DNA of 64,000 nt. Source: Kribbella pratensis. GTDB lineage: Bacteria > Actinomycetota > Actinomycetes > Propionibacteriales > Kribbellaceae. Every line of letters starts with the position of its first letter. The stretch's first letter is position 1. A program made the translations under genes and the position numbers. The notes beneath the pieces were generated by a model. That model made no database searches. It saw nothing but the letters and a program-made list of their open reading frames with translations, and had not been told where the DNA came from. Of the stretch, positions 43,923 through 51,217 are shown piece after piece. The stretch is from the NCBI RefSeq assembly GCF_004365355.1, contig NZ_SODP01000001.1, positions 749,375 through 813,374 of the forward strand, given 5' to 3'.

Positions 43923-45241
43923 CAGCCCACTCCTTCGTATCCGGGCAGCGACTCCACGTCGGCGCCGAGCCGGCCGATCAGGTCGATCGTCCGTGCGGGT
44001 GGCGCTTCGAGCAGGGCGTTGATGGCGGCGTTGTCGGTGGCCGAGACAATGGCCAGGTCGGCGCCGGCGAGGGCCGCCGACGGGTCGTCGGTGAGGACGC
44101 GCTGCAGGTGCGGCAGCTTCGACTGCACGTGGCGCAGGTTCGCGCCGACCAGACGGGTCGGGTTGACGATCGCGTCGTAGATACGCAGGTTGTAGCCCTT
44201 GCCGATCAGGCGCTCGGCCAGCTCGACATTCGGGCTCTCGCGCAGGTCGTCGGTGGCGTGTTTGAAGCTCAGGCCGAGCAGCGCGATCTCACGGCCGGGG
44301 CCGGCGATCACCCGGTCGACGACGTCGCGGACGCTCCGCTCGTTGGTGGCCAGCGTGCCGGCCAGCAGTGGGAGCTCGGTGTCGTTCATCCGTGCCAGGT
44401 GCAGAACCGAGCGCAGGTCCTTCGGCAGGCAAGAGCCGCCGAACGCGAAACCGGGCTTCAGGTAGTACGGTGAGATGTTCAGGCTGGTGTCCTGGACGAA
44501 GATCTTCATCACCTCGCGCGAGTCCACGCCGAAGTGCCGGAAGATCCGGCCCATCTCGTTCGCGAACGAGACCTTGGTGGCGTGGAACGCGTTGCAGGCG
44601 TACTTGAGCGCCTCCGCGGTCCGGACGTCGACGACTTCCACATCCCTGCCGAGGAAGCCGAACAGGTCGGTCAGAGCGGTACCGACCTTCGGGTTGCGGG
44701 TGCCGACGACAACGAACGGCGGCGCGTAGAAGTCGGCCAGGCCGGATCCTTCGCGCAGGAACTCCGGGCACATCGCCGTACCGAAGGTCAGACCCTCCGG
44801 CGGCGGTACGTCGGCCAGCACCTTCTCGACCACCTCGTCGACCGTCCCCGGGGGGACCGTCGAGCGGACCACGATGCTGTGGAACCCCGACGCCGGCCGG
44901 AGGACGGTCTGCGCGGCCTCCGCGATGTCGCGGACCGCGCGTTTGATGTACGTCAGATCGGTACTGCCCGCCGGAGTCGACGGCGTACCGACACAGATCA
45001 GCGAGACATCGGCCCGCTCGAGCGCGACCCGTGGATCGGTGGTCGCGTGCAGGCGACCCGAGGTCGCACCGTCCGCCACCAGCTCGTCCAGACCCGGCTC
45101 GACCACCGGGCTGTGTCCCTGAGTGATCGGACCAACCTTCGCAGTATCGACATCGACCCCCCAGACGTCGTGGCCGGCGGCCGCCAGGCACGCGGCCGTA
45201 ACAGATCCGACATACCCCAGGCCGAACACGGCAACCTTCAT
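43919..45241 (-). CDS. GDP-mannose/UDP-glucose 6-dehydrogenase family, AlgD-like
   Basis: 440 residues. The NAD-binding GLGYVG is at 7-12, followed by CVGTPSTPAGSTDLTY, the catalytic cysteine near 271 in FAFGGSCLPKDLRSVLHLAR, and the C-terminal dinucleotide-binding-like domain. The FGGSCLPKDLR pattern and overall spacing fit GDP-mannose dehydrogenases better than UDP-glucose dehydrogenases, so the product is probably GDP-mannuronate. ATG 45241 is chosen; the longer open frame runs into the divergent promoter region. First gene of the minus-strand operon. Confidence 0.88.
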   Translation of the reverse strand: MKVAVFGLGYVGSVTAACLAAAGHDVWGVDVDTAKVGPITQGHSPVVEPGLDELVADGATSGRLHATTDPRVALERADVSLICVGTPSTPAGSTDLTYIKRAVRDIAEAAQTVLRPASGFHSIVVRSTVPPGTVDEVVEKVLADVPPPEGLTFGTAMCPEFLREGSGLADFYAPPFVVVGTRNPKVGTALTDLFGFLGRDVEVVDVRTAEALKYACNAFHATKVSFANEMGRIFRHFGVDSREVMKIFVQDTSLNISPYYLKPGFAFGGSCLPKDLRSVLHLARMNDTELPLLAGTLATNERSVRDVVDRVIAGPGREIALLGLSFKHATDDLRESPNVELAERLIGKGYNLRIYDAIVNPTRLVGANLRHVQSKLPHLQRVLTDDPSAALAGADLAIVSATDNAAINALLEAPPARTIDLIGRLGADVESLPGYEGVGW

Positions 45242-45285
45242 AACGCCCCCCACAGGCTCATGACGCGGCATCCCCACGTCCGCAG

Positions 45286-45322
45286 CGCCCATGAGAGCAG
45301 CCTCGGCACCGTCCTGATACAC
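45286..45322 (-). promoter_or_regulatory. Promoter module of the GDP-mannose dehydrogenase operon (mirror copy)
   Basis: On the minus strand TGTATCAGG (45321-45313) is followed after 20 bases by ATGGGCG (45292-45286). The plus-strand module at 45342-45377 has the same two elements with the same 20-base spacing, so the region is a mirror image about position 45331.5. The -10 equivalent at the 18-base spacing is CTCATG, a weak match. Confidence 0.55.
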
Positions 45323-45340
45323 GCGATCCGAACAAATTGG

Positions 45341-45381
45341 CTGTATCAGGCGCTTGTCCGGGGGTTCTTTATGGGCGACAG
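45341..45381 (+). promoter_or_regulatory. CTGTATCAG promoter module of the plus-strand sugar operon
   Basis: CTGTATCAG (45341-45349), 18 bases later TTTATG (45368-45373), and CGACAG at 45376-45381. Spacing from the first to the last element is 26 bases, identical to the module at 36541-36581. It ends 29 bases before the SDR epimerase start at 45411. Confidence 0.6.
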
Positions 45382-45410
45382 GGGACTGCGCTGGGGTGAG
45401 GGGAACACGG

Positions 45411-46472
45411 ATGAGGGTTCTGGTCACTGGGGATCGGGGTTATATCGGGGCCGTCATGGTGCCGTTTCTGCGGGATGCCGGGCATCAGGTGGACGGTCTG
45501 GATACGGGCCTGTACGAAGGGTGTGACCTGCTCGGCGGGCCGGACCCGATCGGGGACAGGGCGCCGCGGGACATGCGGGACGTGACCGCGCGCGAGCTCG
45601 AGGGGTACGACGCGGTGGTCTGTCTGGCCGCGCTGTCGAACGATCCGCTCGGCAACCTGGACAAGGCGGCGACGTACTCGGTCAACCTGGACGGCACGCT
45701 GAACGTCGCGCAGGCCGCGAAGGACGCGGGCGTCGAGCGCTTCCTGTTCGCGTCGTCGTGCAGCTTGTACGGCGCGGCCGGCTCCGAGGCGGTCGGCGAG
45801 GACGCCGAGATGTTCCCGGTCACGGCGTACGGCGAGACGAAGGCGCTGGCCGAGCAGCAGCTGTCGAAGCTCGCCGACGACACCTTCAGCCCGACGTACC
45901 TGCGCAACGCGACCGCGTACGGCGCATCGACCCGGCTGCGGCTCGACATCGTCGTCAACAATCTGACCGCGATCGCGCTGACGTCGGGCCAGGTCCGGCT
46001 GGAGAGCGACGGTACGCCGTGGCGCCCGCTGGTCCACATCGAGGACATCAGCCGCGCGTTCCTGACGGTGCTGGAGTCGCCGCGCGAGACGATCCACGAC
46101 GAGGCGTTCAACGTCGGCCGGTCCGAGGACGTCGTCCAGGTCCGCGACATCGCCGAGATGGTCCGCGAGGCGGTGCCGGGCTCGACGCTGTCGATCGCCG
46201 AGGGCGCCGGCCCGGACCTGCGCAACTACAAGGTCGACTTCAGCAAGCTCAACGACACGTTCCCGGAGCTGCAGCTGCAGTGGACGGTCCGCAAGGGCGT
46301 CGAGGAGCTGTACGCCGCCTACCAGCGGCACGGCCTCACGCTCGACGACTTCAACTCCGCCCAGTTCGTCCGCCTGCGCCGGATCCAGCAGCTGCTCGCC
46401 GCCGGACTCGTCGACGGCCAGCTGCGGCGCCAGACCGACGGCCAGTTCCCGGGACCGAAGGAGATGCAGTGA
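45411..46472 (+). CDS. NAD-dependent epimerase/dehydratase (extended SDR)
   Basis: 353 residues. Rossmann motif TGDRGYIG at 6-13, SSCSLYGAA near 122, catalytic YGETK near 140, and HIEDISRAFL in the substrate-side region. It acts on a nucleotide sugar; the genes that follow (C-methyltransferase, cytidylyltransferase-like enzyme) suggest an unusual branched or deoxy sugar. ATG 45411 begins MRVLVTGDRGY; the upstream open frame covers the promoter. First gene of the plus-strand operon; its stop overlaps the next start by one base. Confidence 0.9.
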   Translation: MRVLVTGDRGYIGAVMVPFLRDAGHQVDGLDTGLYEGCDLLGGPDPIGDRAPRDMRDVTARELEGYDAVVCLAALSNDPLGNLDKAATYSVNLDGTLNVAQAAKDAGVERFLFASSCSLYGAAGSEAVGEDAEMFPVTAYGETKALAEQQLSKLADDTFSPTYLRNATAYGASTRLRLDIVVNNLTAIALTSGQVRLESDGTPWRPLVHIEDISRAFLTVLESPRETIHDEAFNVGRSEDVVQVRDIAEMVREAVPGSTLSIAEGAGPDLRNYKVDFSKLNDTFPELQLQWTVRKGVEELYAAYQRHGLTLDDFNSAQFVRLRRIQQLLAAGLVDGQLRRQTDGQFPGPKEMQ

Positions 46473-47707
46473 TGAACACCCCGATGAACAGCTGCCGGAT
46501 CTGCGGCGCGGAGCTCACGCGCACGTTCGTCGACCTCGGCATGTCGCCCCCGTGCGAGAGCTACCTGCGCGCGGACCAGCTCGACAGCGGTGAGACGTTC
46601 TACCCGCTGCACGTGCGGATCTGCGACAACTGCCTGCTCGTCCAGCTCCCGGCGTACGTCGCCGCGGACGACGTGTTCAGCGACTACCTGTACTTCTCGT
46701 CGTACTCGACCAGCTGGGTGGAGCACGCCCGCCGGTTCGTCGTCGACATGCAGGAGCGGCTCGACCTCGGCGCGGAGAGCCTGATCGTCGAGGCTGCCAG
46801 CAACGACGGCTACCTGCTGCAGCACGCGACCGCCCTCGGGATCCCGGTGCTCGGCATCGAGCCGGCCGCGAACATCGCGAAGATCGCCAACGAGAACGGC
46901 ATCCGCACCGAGAGCTACTTCCTCGGCGAGGAGACCGGCAAGGACGCGGCGGCTCGGCACGGGCAGGCGGACCTTGTCGTCGGCAACAACGTGTTCGCGC
47001 ACGTACCGGACATCGTCGACTTCGCCAAGGGCCTGCGCGCGCTGGTCAAGGACGACGGCCTCGTGTCGCTGGAGTTCCCGCACCTGCTCCGGCTGATCGA
47101 GCGTCGCCAGTACGACACGATCTACCACGAGCACTACCAGTACCTGACGCTGAAGACCGCCGCGCTGGCGCTGGAGAAGGCCGGCCTCAAGGTGGTCGAC
47201 GTCCAGGAGCTCGCCAGCCACGGCGGGTCGCTGCGACTGTTCAGTACGCCGGTCGAGACCGCCGGCGAGCCGACCGAGCTGGTCGGCAAGGTGCTGCAGG
47301 ACGAGAAGGACGCCGGCCTGCACACGGTCGAGGGCCACCTGGGCTTCGCCGACGAGGTGTTCGCGATCAAGTCCGATCTGGTGGAGTTCCTGATCCAGGC
47401 CCGCCGCGAAGGCAAGACGGTGGCCGGGTACGGCGCTCCCGGCAAGGGGAACACGCTGCTCAACCACTGCGGCATCCGCGAGGACCTGCTGCCGTACACG
47501 GTCGACCGCAGCCCGCACAAGCACGGGATGTTCCTGCCCGGTACGCACATCCCGATCTTCGCACCGGAGCGCCTGGCCGAGACGCGCCCCGACTACATCG
47601 TGATCCTGCCGTGGAACCTGCGCGCGGAGATCGTCCATCAGCTCGGCTACGCACGGGAGTGGGGCGCGAAGTTCGTCGTACCCATCCCGCAGCTCGAAGT
47701 GATCTGA
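46472..47707 (+). CDS. SAM-dependent sugar C-methyltransferase (zinc-binding type)
   Basis: 411 residues in three parts: an N-terminal zinc domain with CRICG (near 8-12) and CDNC (near 50), a SAM domain with IVEAASNDGYLLQHA and GIEPAANIAKIA, and a C-terminal domain with VAGYGAPGKGNTLLNHCG. YHEHYQYL near residue 218 carries the Tyr-His-Glu-His catalytic set of the TylC3/TcaB9 group, which methylates C-3 of 4-keto sugars. ATG 46472 shares one base with the previous stop (TGATG). All known functional residues appear intact. Confidence 0.92.
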   Translation: MNTPMNSCRICGAELTRTFVDLGMSPPCESYLRADQLDSGETFYPLHVRICDNCLLVQLPAYVAADDVFSDYLYFSSYSTSWVEHARRFVVDMQERLDLGAESLIVEAASNDGYLLQHATALGIPVLGIEPAANIAKIANENGIRTESYFLGEETGKDAAARHGQADLVVGNNVFAHVPDIVDFAKGLRALVKDDGLVSLEFPHLLRLIERRQYDTIYHEHYQYLTLKTAALALEKAGLKVVDVQELASHGGSLRLFSTPVETAGEPTELVGKVLQDEKDAGLHTVEGHLGFADEVFAIKSDLVEFLIQARREGKTVAGYGAPGKGNTLLNHCGIREDLLPYTVDRSPHKHGMFLPGTHIPIFAPERLAETRPDYIVILPWNLRAEIVHQLGYAREWGAKFVVPIPQLEVI

Positions 47708-47734
47708 ACAGGCGTTGGGGGGAAGGAAAGTCAG

Positions 47735-48589
47735 ATGAAGGTCGTGATCTTCTGCGGGGGGCTCGGGCTGCGGATGCGCAGCGGCGTCGACTCCGCACCG
47801 AAACCGATGATGACGATCGGCGACCGGCCGGTCCTGTGGCACATCATGCGGTACTACGCGCACTTCGGCCACACCGAGTTCATCCTGTGCCTGGGCTTCG
47901 GGGGAGCCGCGGTCAAGAACTACTTCCTCAACTACGAGGAGACCGTCTCCAACGACTTCGTGATGACCAAGGGCGGCGAGCACATCGAGCTGCTCGACTC
48001 CGACATCAGCGAGTGGAAGATCACCTTCGTCGACACCGGTATCGACACCTCGATCGGTGAGCGGCTGCGCCGGGTCCGGCCGTTCCTGGAGGACGACGAC
48101 GCCTTCCTGGCCAACTACGGTGACGTGCTCACCGACGCGCCGATGGACAAGATCGTCGATCACGTGATGACCAGCGACATCACCGCCAGCCTGCTCGCGG
48201 TGCCGCCGCAGGCCTCGTTCCACACGGTCGAGTTCGGCACCGACTCCCGGGTCACCGGGCTGCGGTCGGCGGTCGACCTGAACGTCTGGATCAACGGTGG
48301 GTTCTTCGTCATCAAGAAGGAGATCTTCGACGTCCTGCACGAGGGCGAGGACCTGGTCGGCGACGCGTTCCCGCGGCTGGCCGCGATGCGCAAGCTCGAG
48401 GCCATCCCGCACCACGGGTTCTGGGCGCCGATGGACACGCTCAAAGAGCGAAGCCAGCTCGAGGAGCTGTACCGGTCCGGCAAGAAGCCGTGGGCGCTGT
48501 GGAGCCACCAGGTCCGCCAGCAGCAGGCACAGGTGCTGGACAAGCAACCCACGGTGCCGGCGGACGCGCCGGTAGTGGTGGCGATCTGA
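47735..48589 (+). CDS. Glucose-1-phosphate cytidylyltransferase-like nucleotidyltransferase
   Basis: 284 residues. The nucleotide-binding loop CGGLGLRMR is at 7-15, followed by PKPMMTIGDRPVLWHIMRYY, the substrate region FAHFGHTEF-like YAHFGHTEFILCLGF, and a metal-binding aspartate in ANYGDVLTD. The pattern follows the RfbF (CDP-glucose) family, not RmlA. ATG 47735 follows GGAAGG. It overlaps the PIG-L gene start by one base. A CDP-glucose 4,6-dehydratase is not in the window, so the SDR at 45411 may take that part, or the CDP-sugar is made otherwise. Confidence 0.88.
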   Translation: MKVVIFCGGLGLRMRSGVDSAPKPMMTIGDRPVLWHIMRYYAHFGHTEFILCLGFGGAAVKNYFLNYEETVSNDFVMTKGGEHIELLDSDISEWKITFVDTGIDTSIGERLRRVRPFLEDDDAFLANYGDVLTDAPMDKIVDHVMTSDITASLLAVPPQASFHTVEFGTDSRVTGLRSAVDLNVWINGGFFVIKKEIFDVLHEGEDLVGDAFPRLAAMRKLEAIPHHGFWAPMDTLKERSQLEELYRSGKKPWALWSHQVRQQQAQVLDKQPTVPADAPVVVAI

Positions 48590-49254
48590 TGCTTCCGTTC
48601 CAGCTCGGCCTGATCGACGGGCCGGTCCACCTGGTTGCCCTCGGCGCTCATCCGGACGACATCGAGATCGGCTGCGGCGGCACGCTGCTGAAGCTGGCCG
48701 AGTCGGTGCCGGAGCTGTCCGCCGAGTTCGTGATCGCGACCGGTACGCCGGTGCGCCTGGAGGAGGCCCGCCGCGCGGCGGAGCTGTTCCTGCCGGACTG
48801 CGAGGTGACCGTCACGTCGGCCGAGCTGCCGGACGGCCGGTTGCCGGCGTACTGGAACCAGACCAAGGAGTTGCTCGAGGCAACGGCTCGGGGCGGTAAC
48901 ACCGGTTCGGGGCGTCGCCCCGACCTGGTGTTTGCCCCGAGCAAGCACGACGCGCACCAGGACCACCGGCTGATCGCCGAGCTGGCGCCCACGGTGTGGC
49001 GCAACCACCTGGTGCTGCACTACGAAATCCCGAAGTGGGACGGCGACATCAGCCGGCCGTGGCTGTACGTCGAGCTCACCGAGGAGCAGATGCAGGACAA
49101 GGTCGCGCTGCTGCACAAGGCGTACCCCTCCCAGGTCCCGCACGACTGGTTCGACGGAGAGGTCTTCTCCGGGCTGGCCCGGTTGCGCGGGATGGAATGC
49201 CGGGCGACGTACGCCGAAGCCTTCACGACGGCCAAGGCGACGCTGACATGGTGA
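48589..49254 (+). CDS. PIG-L family deacetylase
   Basis: 221 residues. Zinc site in AHPDDIEIGCGG at 20-31 and the distal HDAHQDH near 120. Family members (LmbE, MshB, PIG-L) remove acetyl groups from N-acetylated sugars. In this operon it likely deacetylates an amino sugar of the repeat unit or of its precursor; substrate not shown. ATG 48589 shares one base with the previous stop. The last 15 bases of the gene are duplicated in tandem immediately after its end. Confidence 0.88.
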   Translation: MLPFQLGLIDGPVHLVALGAHPDDIEIGCGGTLLKLAESVPELSAEFVIATGTPVRLEEARRAAELFLPDCEVTVTSAELPDGRLPAYWNQTKELLEATARGGNTGSGRRPDLVFAPSKHDAHQDHRLIAELAPTVWRNHLVLHYEIPKWDGDISRPWLYVELTEEQMQDKVALLHKAYPSQVPHDWFDGEVFSGLARLRGMECRATYAEAFTTAKATLTW

Positions 49255-49270
49255 GCGCTGACATGGTGAA
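49241..49270. repeat. 15-bp tandem duplication at a gene junction
   Basis: CGCTGACATGGTGAG (49241-49255) and CGCTGACATGGTGAA (49256-49270) are adjacent and differ only in the last base. The first copy includes the stop codon of the PIG-L gene. The duplication yields two ATG-GTG start-like triplets in the frame of the downstream gene. Confidence 0.85.
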
Positions 49271-49283
49271 TGAAGGAGATGCG

Positions 49284-50441
49284 GTGACCGCTCTTGAAGA
49301 CAGCACCGTTAAGTGTCGCGGGTGCGCGTCGGAGAACGTCGTACTCGTGGTGGACGTGGGCGACCAGCCGCTCGCCGACTACTTCCCGCCGGCGGACAAC
49401 CCCGGCCCGGATCCGCGCTGGCCGCTGTCGCTCTGGCTGTGCCGGGAGTGCACGTTGGTGCAACTCGGTCCGGTGGAGGCGCAGCTGGCCGAGGAGCCGT
49501 TGGCCGTTGAATCCGCGACCAGCCGCGCGCATGCGGAGGCTTCCGTCAAGGAGATCCTGCGGGACTACCCGGAGCTTCTCGGCACGGTGGTGTTCGAGTT
49601 CGGCAGTCCGCACGGCGGGTCATGGCTCGATCACCTGTACGCGGCGGGTTCGCGGCTGGCCGGCGAGGACGAGAAGGCCGGCCTGGTGATCGACGTCCAC
49701 GGGATCGTGCACGAGCCGCAGTACGGCGACTCGCTGAAGCTGCGGGCCGATCGGCTCGCGCCGGGTGGCCTGCTGGTGATGGAGTTCCACCACCTGCTGC
49801 CGTTGTTCATCGGCAACCAGTTCGACACGATCCGGCACGGCCACTGGGCGTACGTCTCGCTGCGCGCGCTGCAGAACATCGCCGCGCTGCACGGCCTGAC
49901 CATCGAGTCGGTGCGGCAGGCCGAGATGTACGGCGGCAGCCTGATGGTGATGCTGCGGCACACCGCGGACGCGAAGCCGGACGCCTCGGTCGACGTGGTT
50001 CTGGACGACGAGGAAGCGGCCGGGATCGCCGACGAGGTCCAGCTCGGCAGCCTGCACGAGGCCGCGCGGCATGCGGCCGGTGCGCTGCACGACGAGCTCA
50101 GCCGTCACCAGGCCGCCGGCCGGACGGTCCTCGGGTACGGCGCTCCTTCGAAGGCGCCGGTGCTCCTGGATCTGAGCAACGTCACGACGGACCTGCTGCC
50201 GTTCACCGTGGATCTCGCGCCGGGTAAACACGGCCGCCGGATTCCCGGTGCCTGCATGGTGCCGATCCGCCCGATCGAGGAGCTGAAGGCCGCGCGGCCG
50301 GACGTCGTCCTCGTGCTGACCTGGGATATCGCCGACGAGATCGTCGCGCAACTTGAAGCGGACGGCGGCTGGGGCGCCACCTATCTGGTCCCGTTGCCCG
50401 AGCCGCACGAGCTGGGGACTCGTCGTCAGGACGCAAGGTGA
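49284..50441 (+). CDS. C-methyltransferase-family protein with degraded catalytic motifs
   Basis: 385 residues, homologous to the C-methyltransferase at 46472: N-terminal zinc domain with CRGCAS and CREC, central domain, C-terminal domain with VLGYGAPSKAPVLLDLSN and TVDLAPGKHGRRIPG. However, the SAM loop is FEFGSPHGGSWLD where the partner has SNDG, and the catalytic YHEHY is replaced by RHGHW near residue 181. It may bind sugar without methylating, or have a new reaction. The start is GTG 49284, five bases after AAGGAG; ATG 49248 and ATG 49263 lie inside the duplication and lack a ribosome site. Confidence 0.82.
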   Translation: MTALEDSTVKCRGCASENVVLVVDVGDQPLADYFPPADNPGPDPRWPLSLWLCRECTLVQLGPVEAQLAEEPLAVESATSRAHAEASVKEILRDYPELLGTVVFEFGSPHGGSWLDHLYAAGSRLAGEDEKAGLVIDVHGIVHEPQYGDSLKLRADRLAPGGLLVMEFHHLLPLFIGNQFDTIRHGHWAYVSLRALQNIAALHGLTIESVRQAEMYGGSLMVMLRHTADAKPDASVDVVLDDEEAAGIADEVQLGSLHEAARHAAGALHDELSRHQAAGRTVLGYGAPSKAPVLLDLSNVTTDLLPFTVDLAPGKHGRRIPGACMVPIRPIEELKAARPDVVLVLTWDIADEIVAQLEADGGWGATYLVPLPEPHELGTRRQDAR

Positions 50442-50475
50442 ACTCGCCTGTGGTGATTCTGTTAGGGGAACCGGA

Positions 50476-51210
50476 ATGACATCCGTTGCAGGCAGCCTGC
50501 GCAGTTCGGGGCTCGATATGGTCAAGCGCGTACTCCGCGGACCGATGGCTCGCCTGACGGCGGTCCACCGCCTTCGGTGGCGGGTGACCTCGCGGGAGGC
50601 GCTGTTCACGCACGTCTACGAGACGTCGGGATGGGACAGCGCCGAGTCCGGGTCCGGCACTGGCTCCGAACTGCGGGCCACCGTCGACATCCGCGAACGC
50701 CTGCCGGAGCTCCTGACCCGGCTCGACGTCAAGACGATGCTCGACGCCCCGTGCGGCGACCTGAACTGGATGCGCCACATCCCGCTTCCGGTGGATAAGT
50801 ACCACGGTCTCGACATCGTCGCGAGTGTGATCGAGAAGAACCGGCAGGAGTACGGCAACGAGCAGCGGGACTTCGCGGTCGCCGACCTGACCAAGGACAA
50901 GCTGCCCTCCGTGGACCTGATCCTGTGCCGGGACTGTCTGGTGCACGTCTCGTTCCAGGACGCGGCCGACATTCTGGAGAACTTCCGCGCCACCGGGGCG
51001 CAGTGGCTGGTGATCAACACCTACGCGAACGTCGAGCGGAACCACAACCAGTTCACCGGCCGCAACTGGCGGCAGCTGAACATGCAGCTCCCGCCCTTCA
51101 ACTTCCCCGCGCCGCTCGAGTCCTTCCCGGACGGTGGCGAGGTCGACCCCAACCGGCTCGGACTGTGGCGCCTCCAGGACCTGCCCGCCGTCCAGCGAAG
51201 CGCTTTGTGA
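50476..51210 (+). CDS. SAM-dependent methyltransferase
   Basis: 244 residues. The SAM-binding motif I is MLDAPCGDLNWMRH at about 89-102, followed by the acidic KYHGLDIVASVIEKN and FAVADLTKDKLPSVDLILCRD; the later HVSFQDAADILENFRATGAQ is the family loop. The C-terminal part (NVERNHNQFTGRNWRQLNMQ, ...DPNRLGLWRLQDLP) matches proteins found in polysaccharide loci. Probable O-methylation of a sugar, inferred. ATG 50476 follows GGGGAACCGG; gap of 34 bases from the preceding gene. Confidence 0.8.
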   Translation: MTSVAGSLRSSGLDMVKRVLRGPMARLTAVHRLRWRVTSREALFTHVYETSGWDSAESGSGTGSELRATVDIRERLPELLTRLDVKTMLDAPCGDLNWMRHIPLPVDKYHGLDIVASVIEKNRQEYGNEQRDFAVADLTKDKLPSVDLILCRDCLVHVSFQDAADILENFRATGAQWLVINTYANVERNHNQFTGRNWRQLNMQLPPFNFPAPLESFPDGGEVDPNRLGLWRLQDLPAVQRSAL

Positions 51211-51217
51211 GCCGACG

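Noticed and set aside
46319..48547. 742-codon open frame on the minus strand
   Set aside because: It lies antisense to three well-supported genes (SDR end, C-methyltransferase, nucleotidyltransferase) and has no domain or composition typical of a protein.
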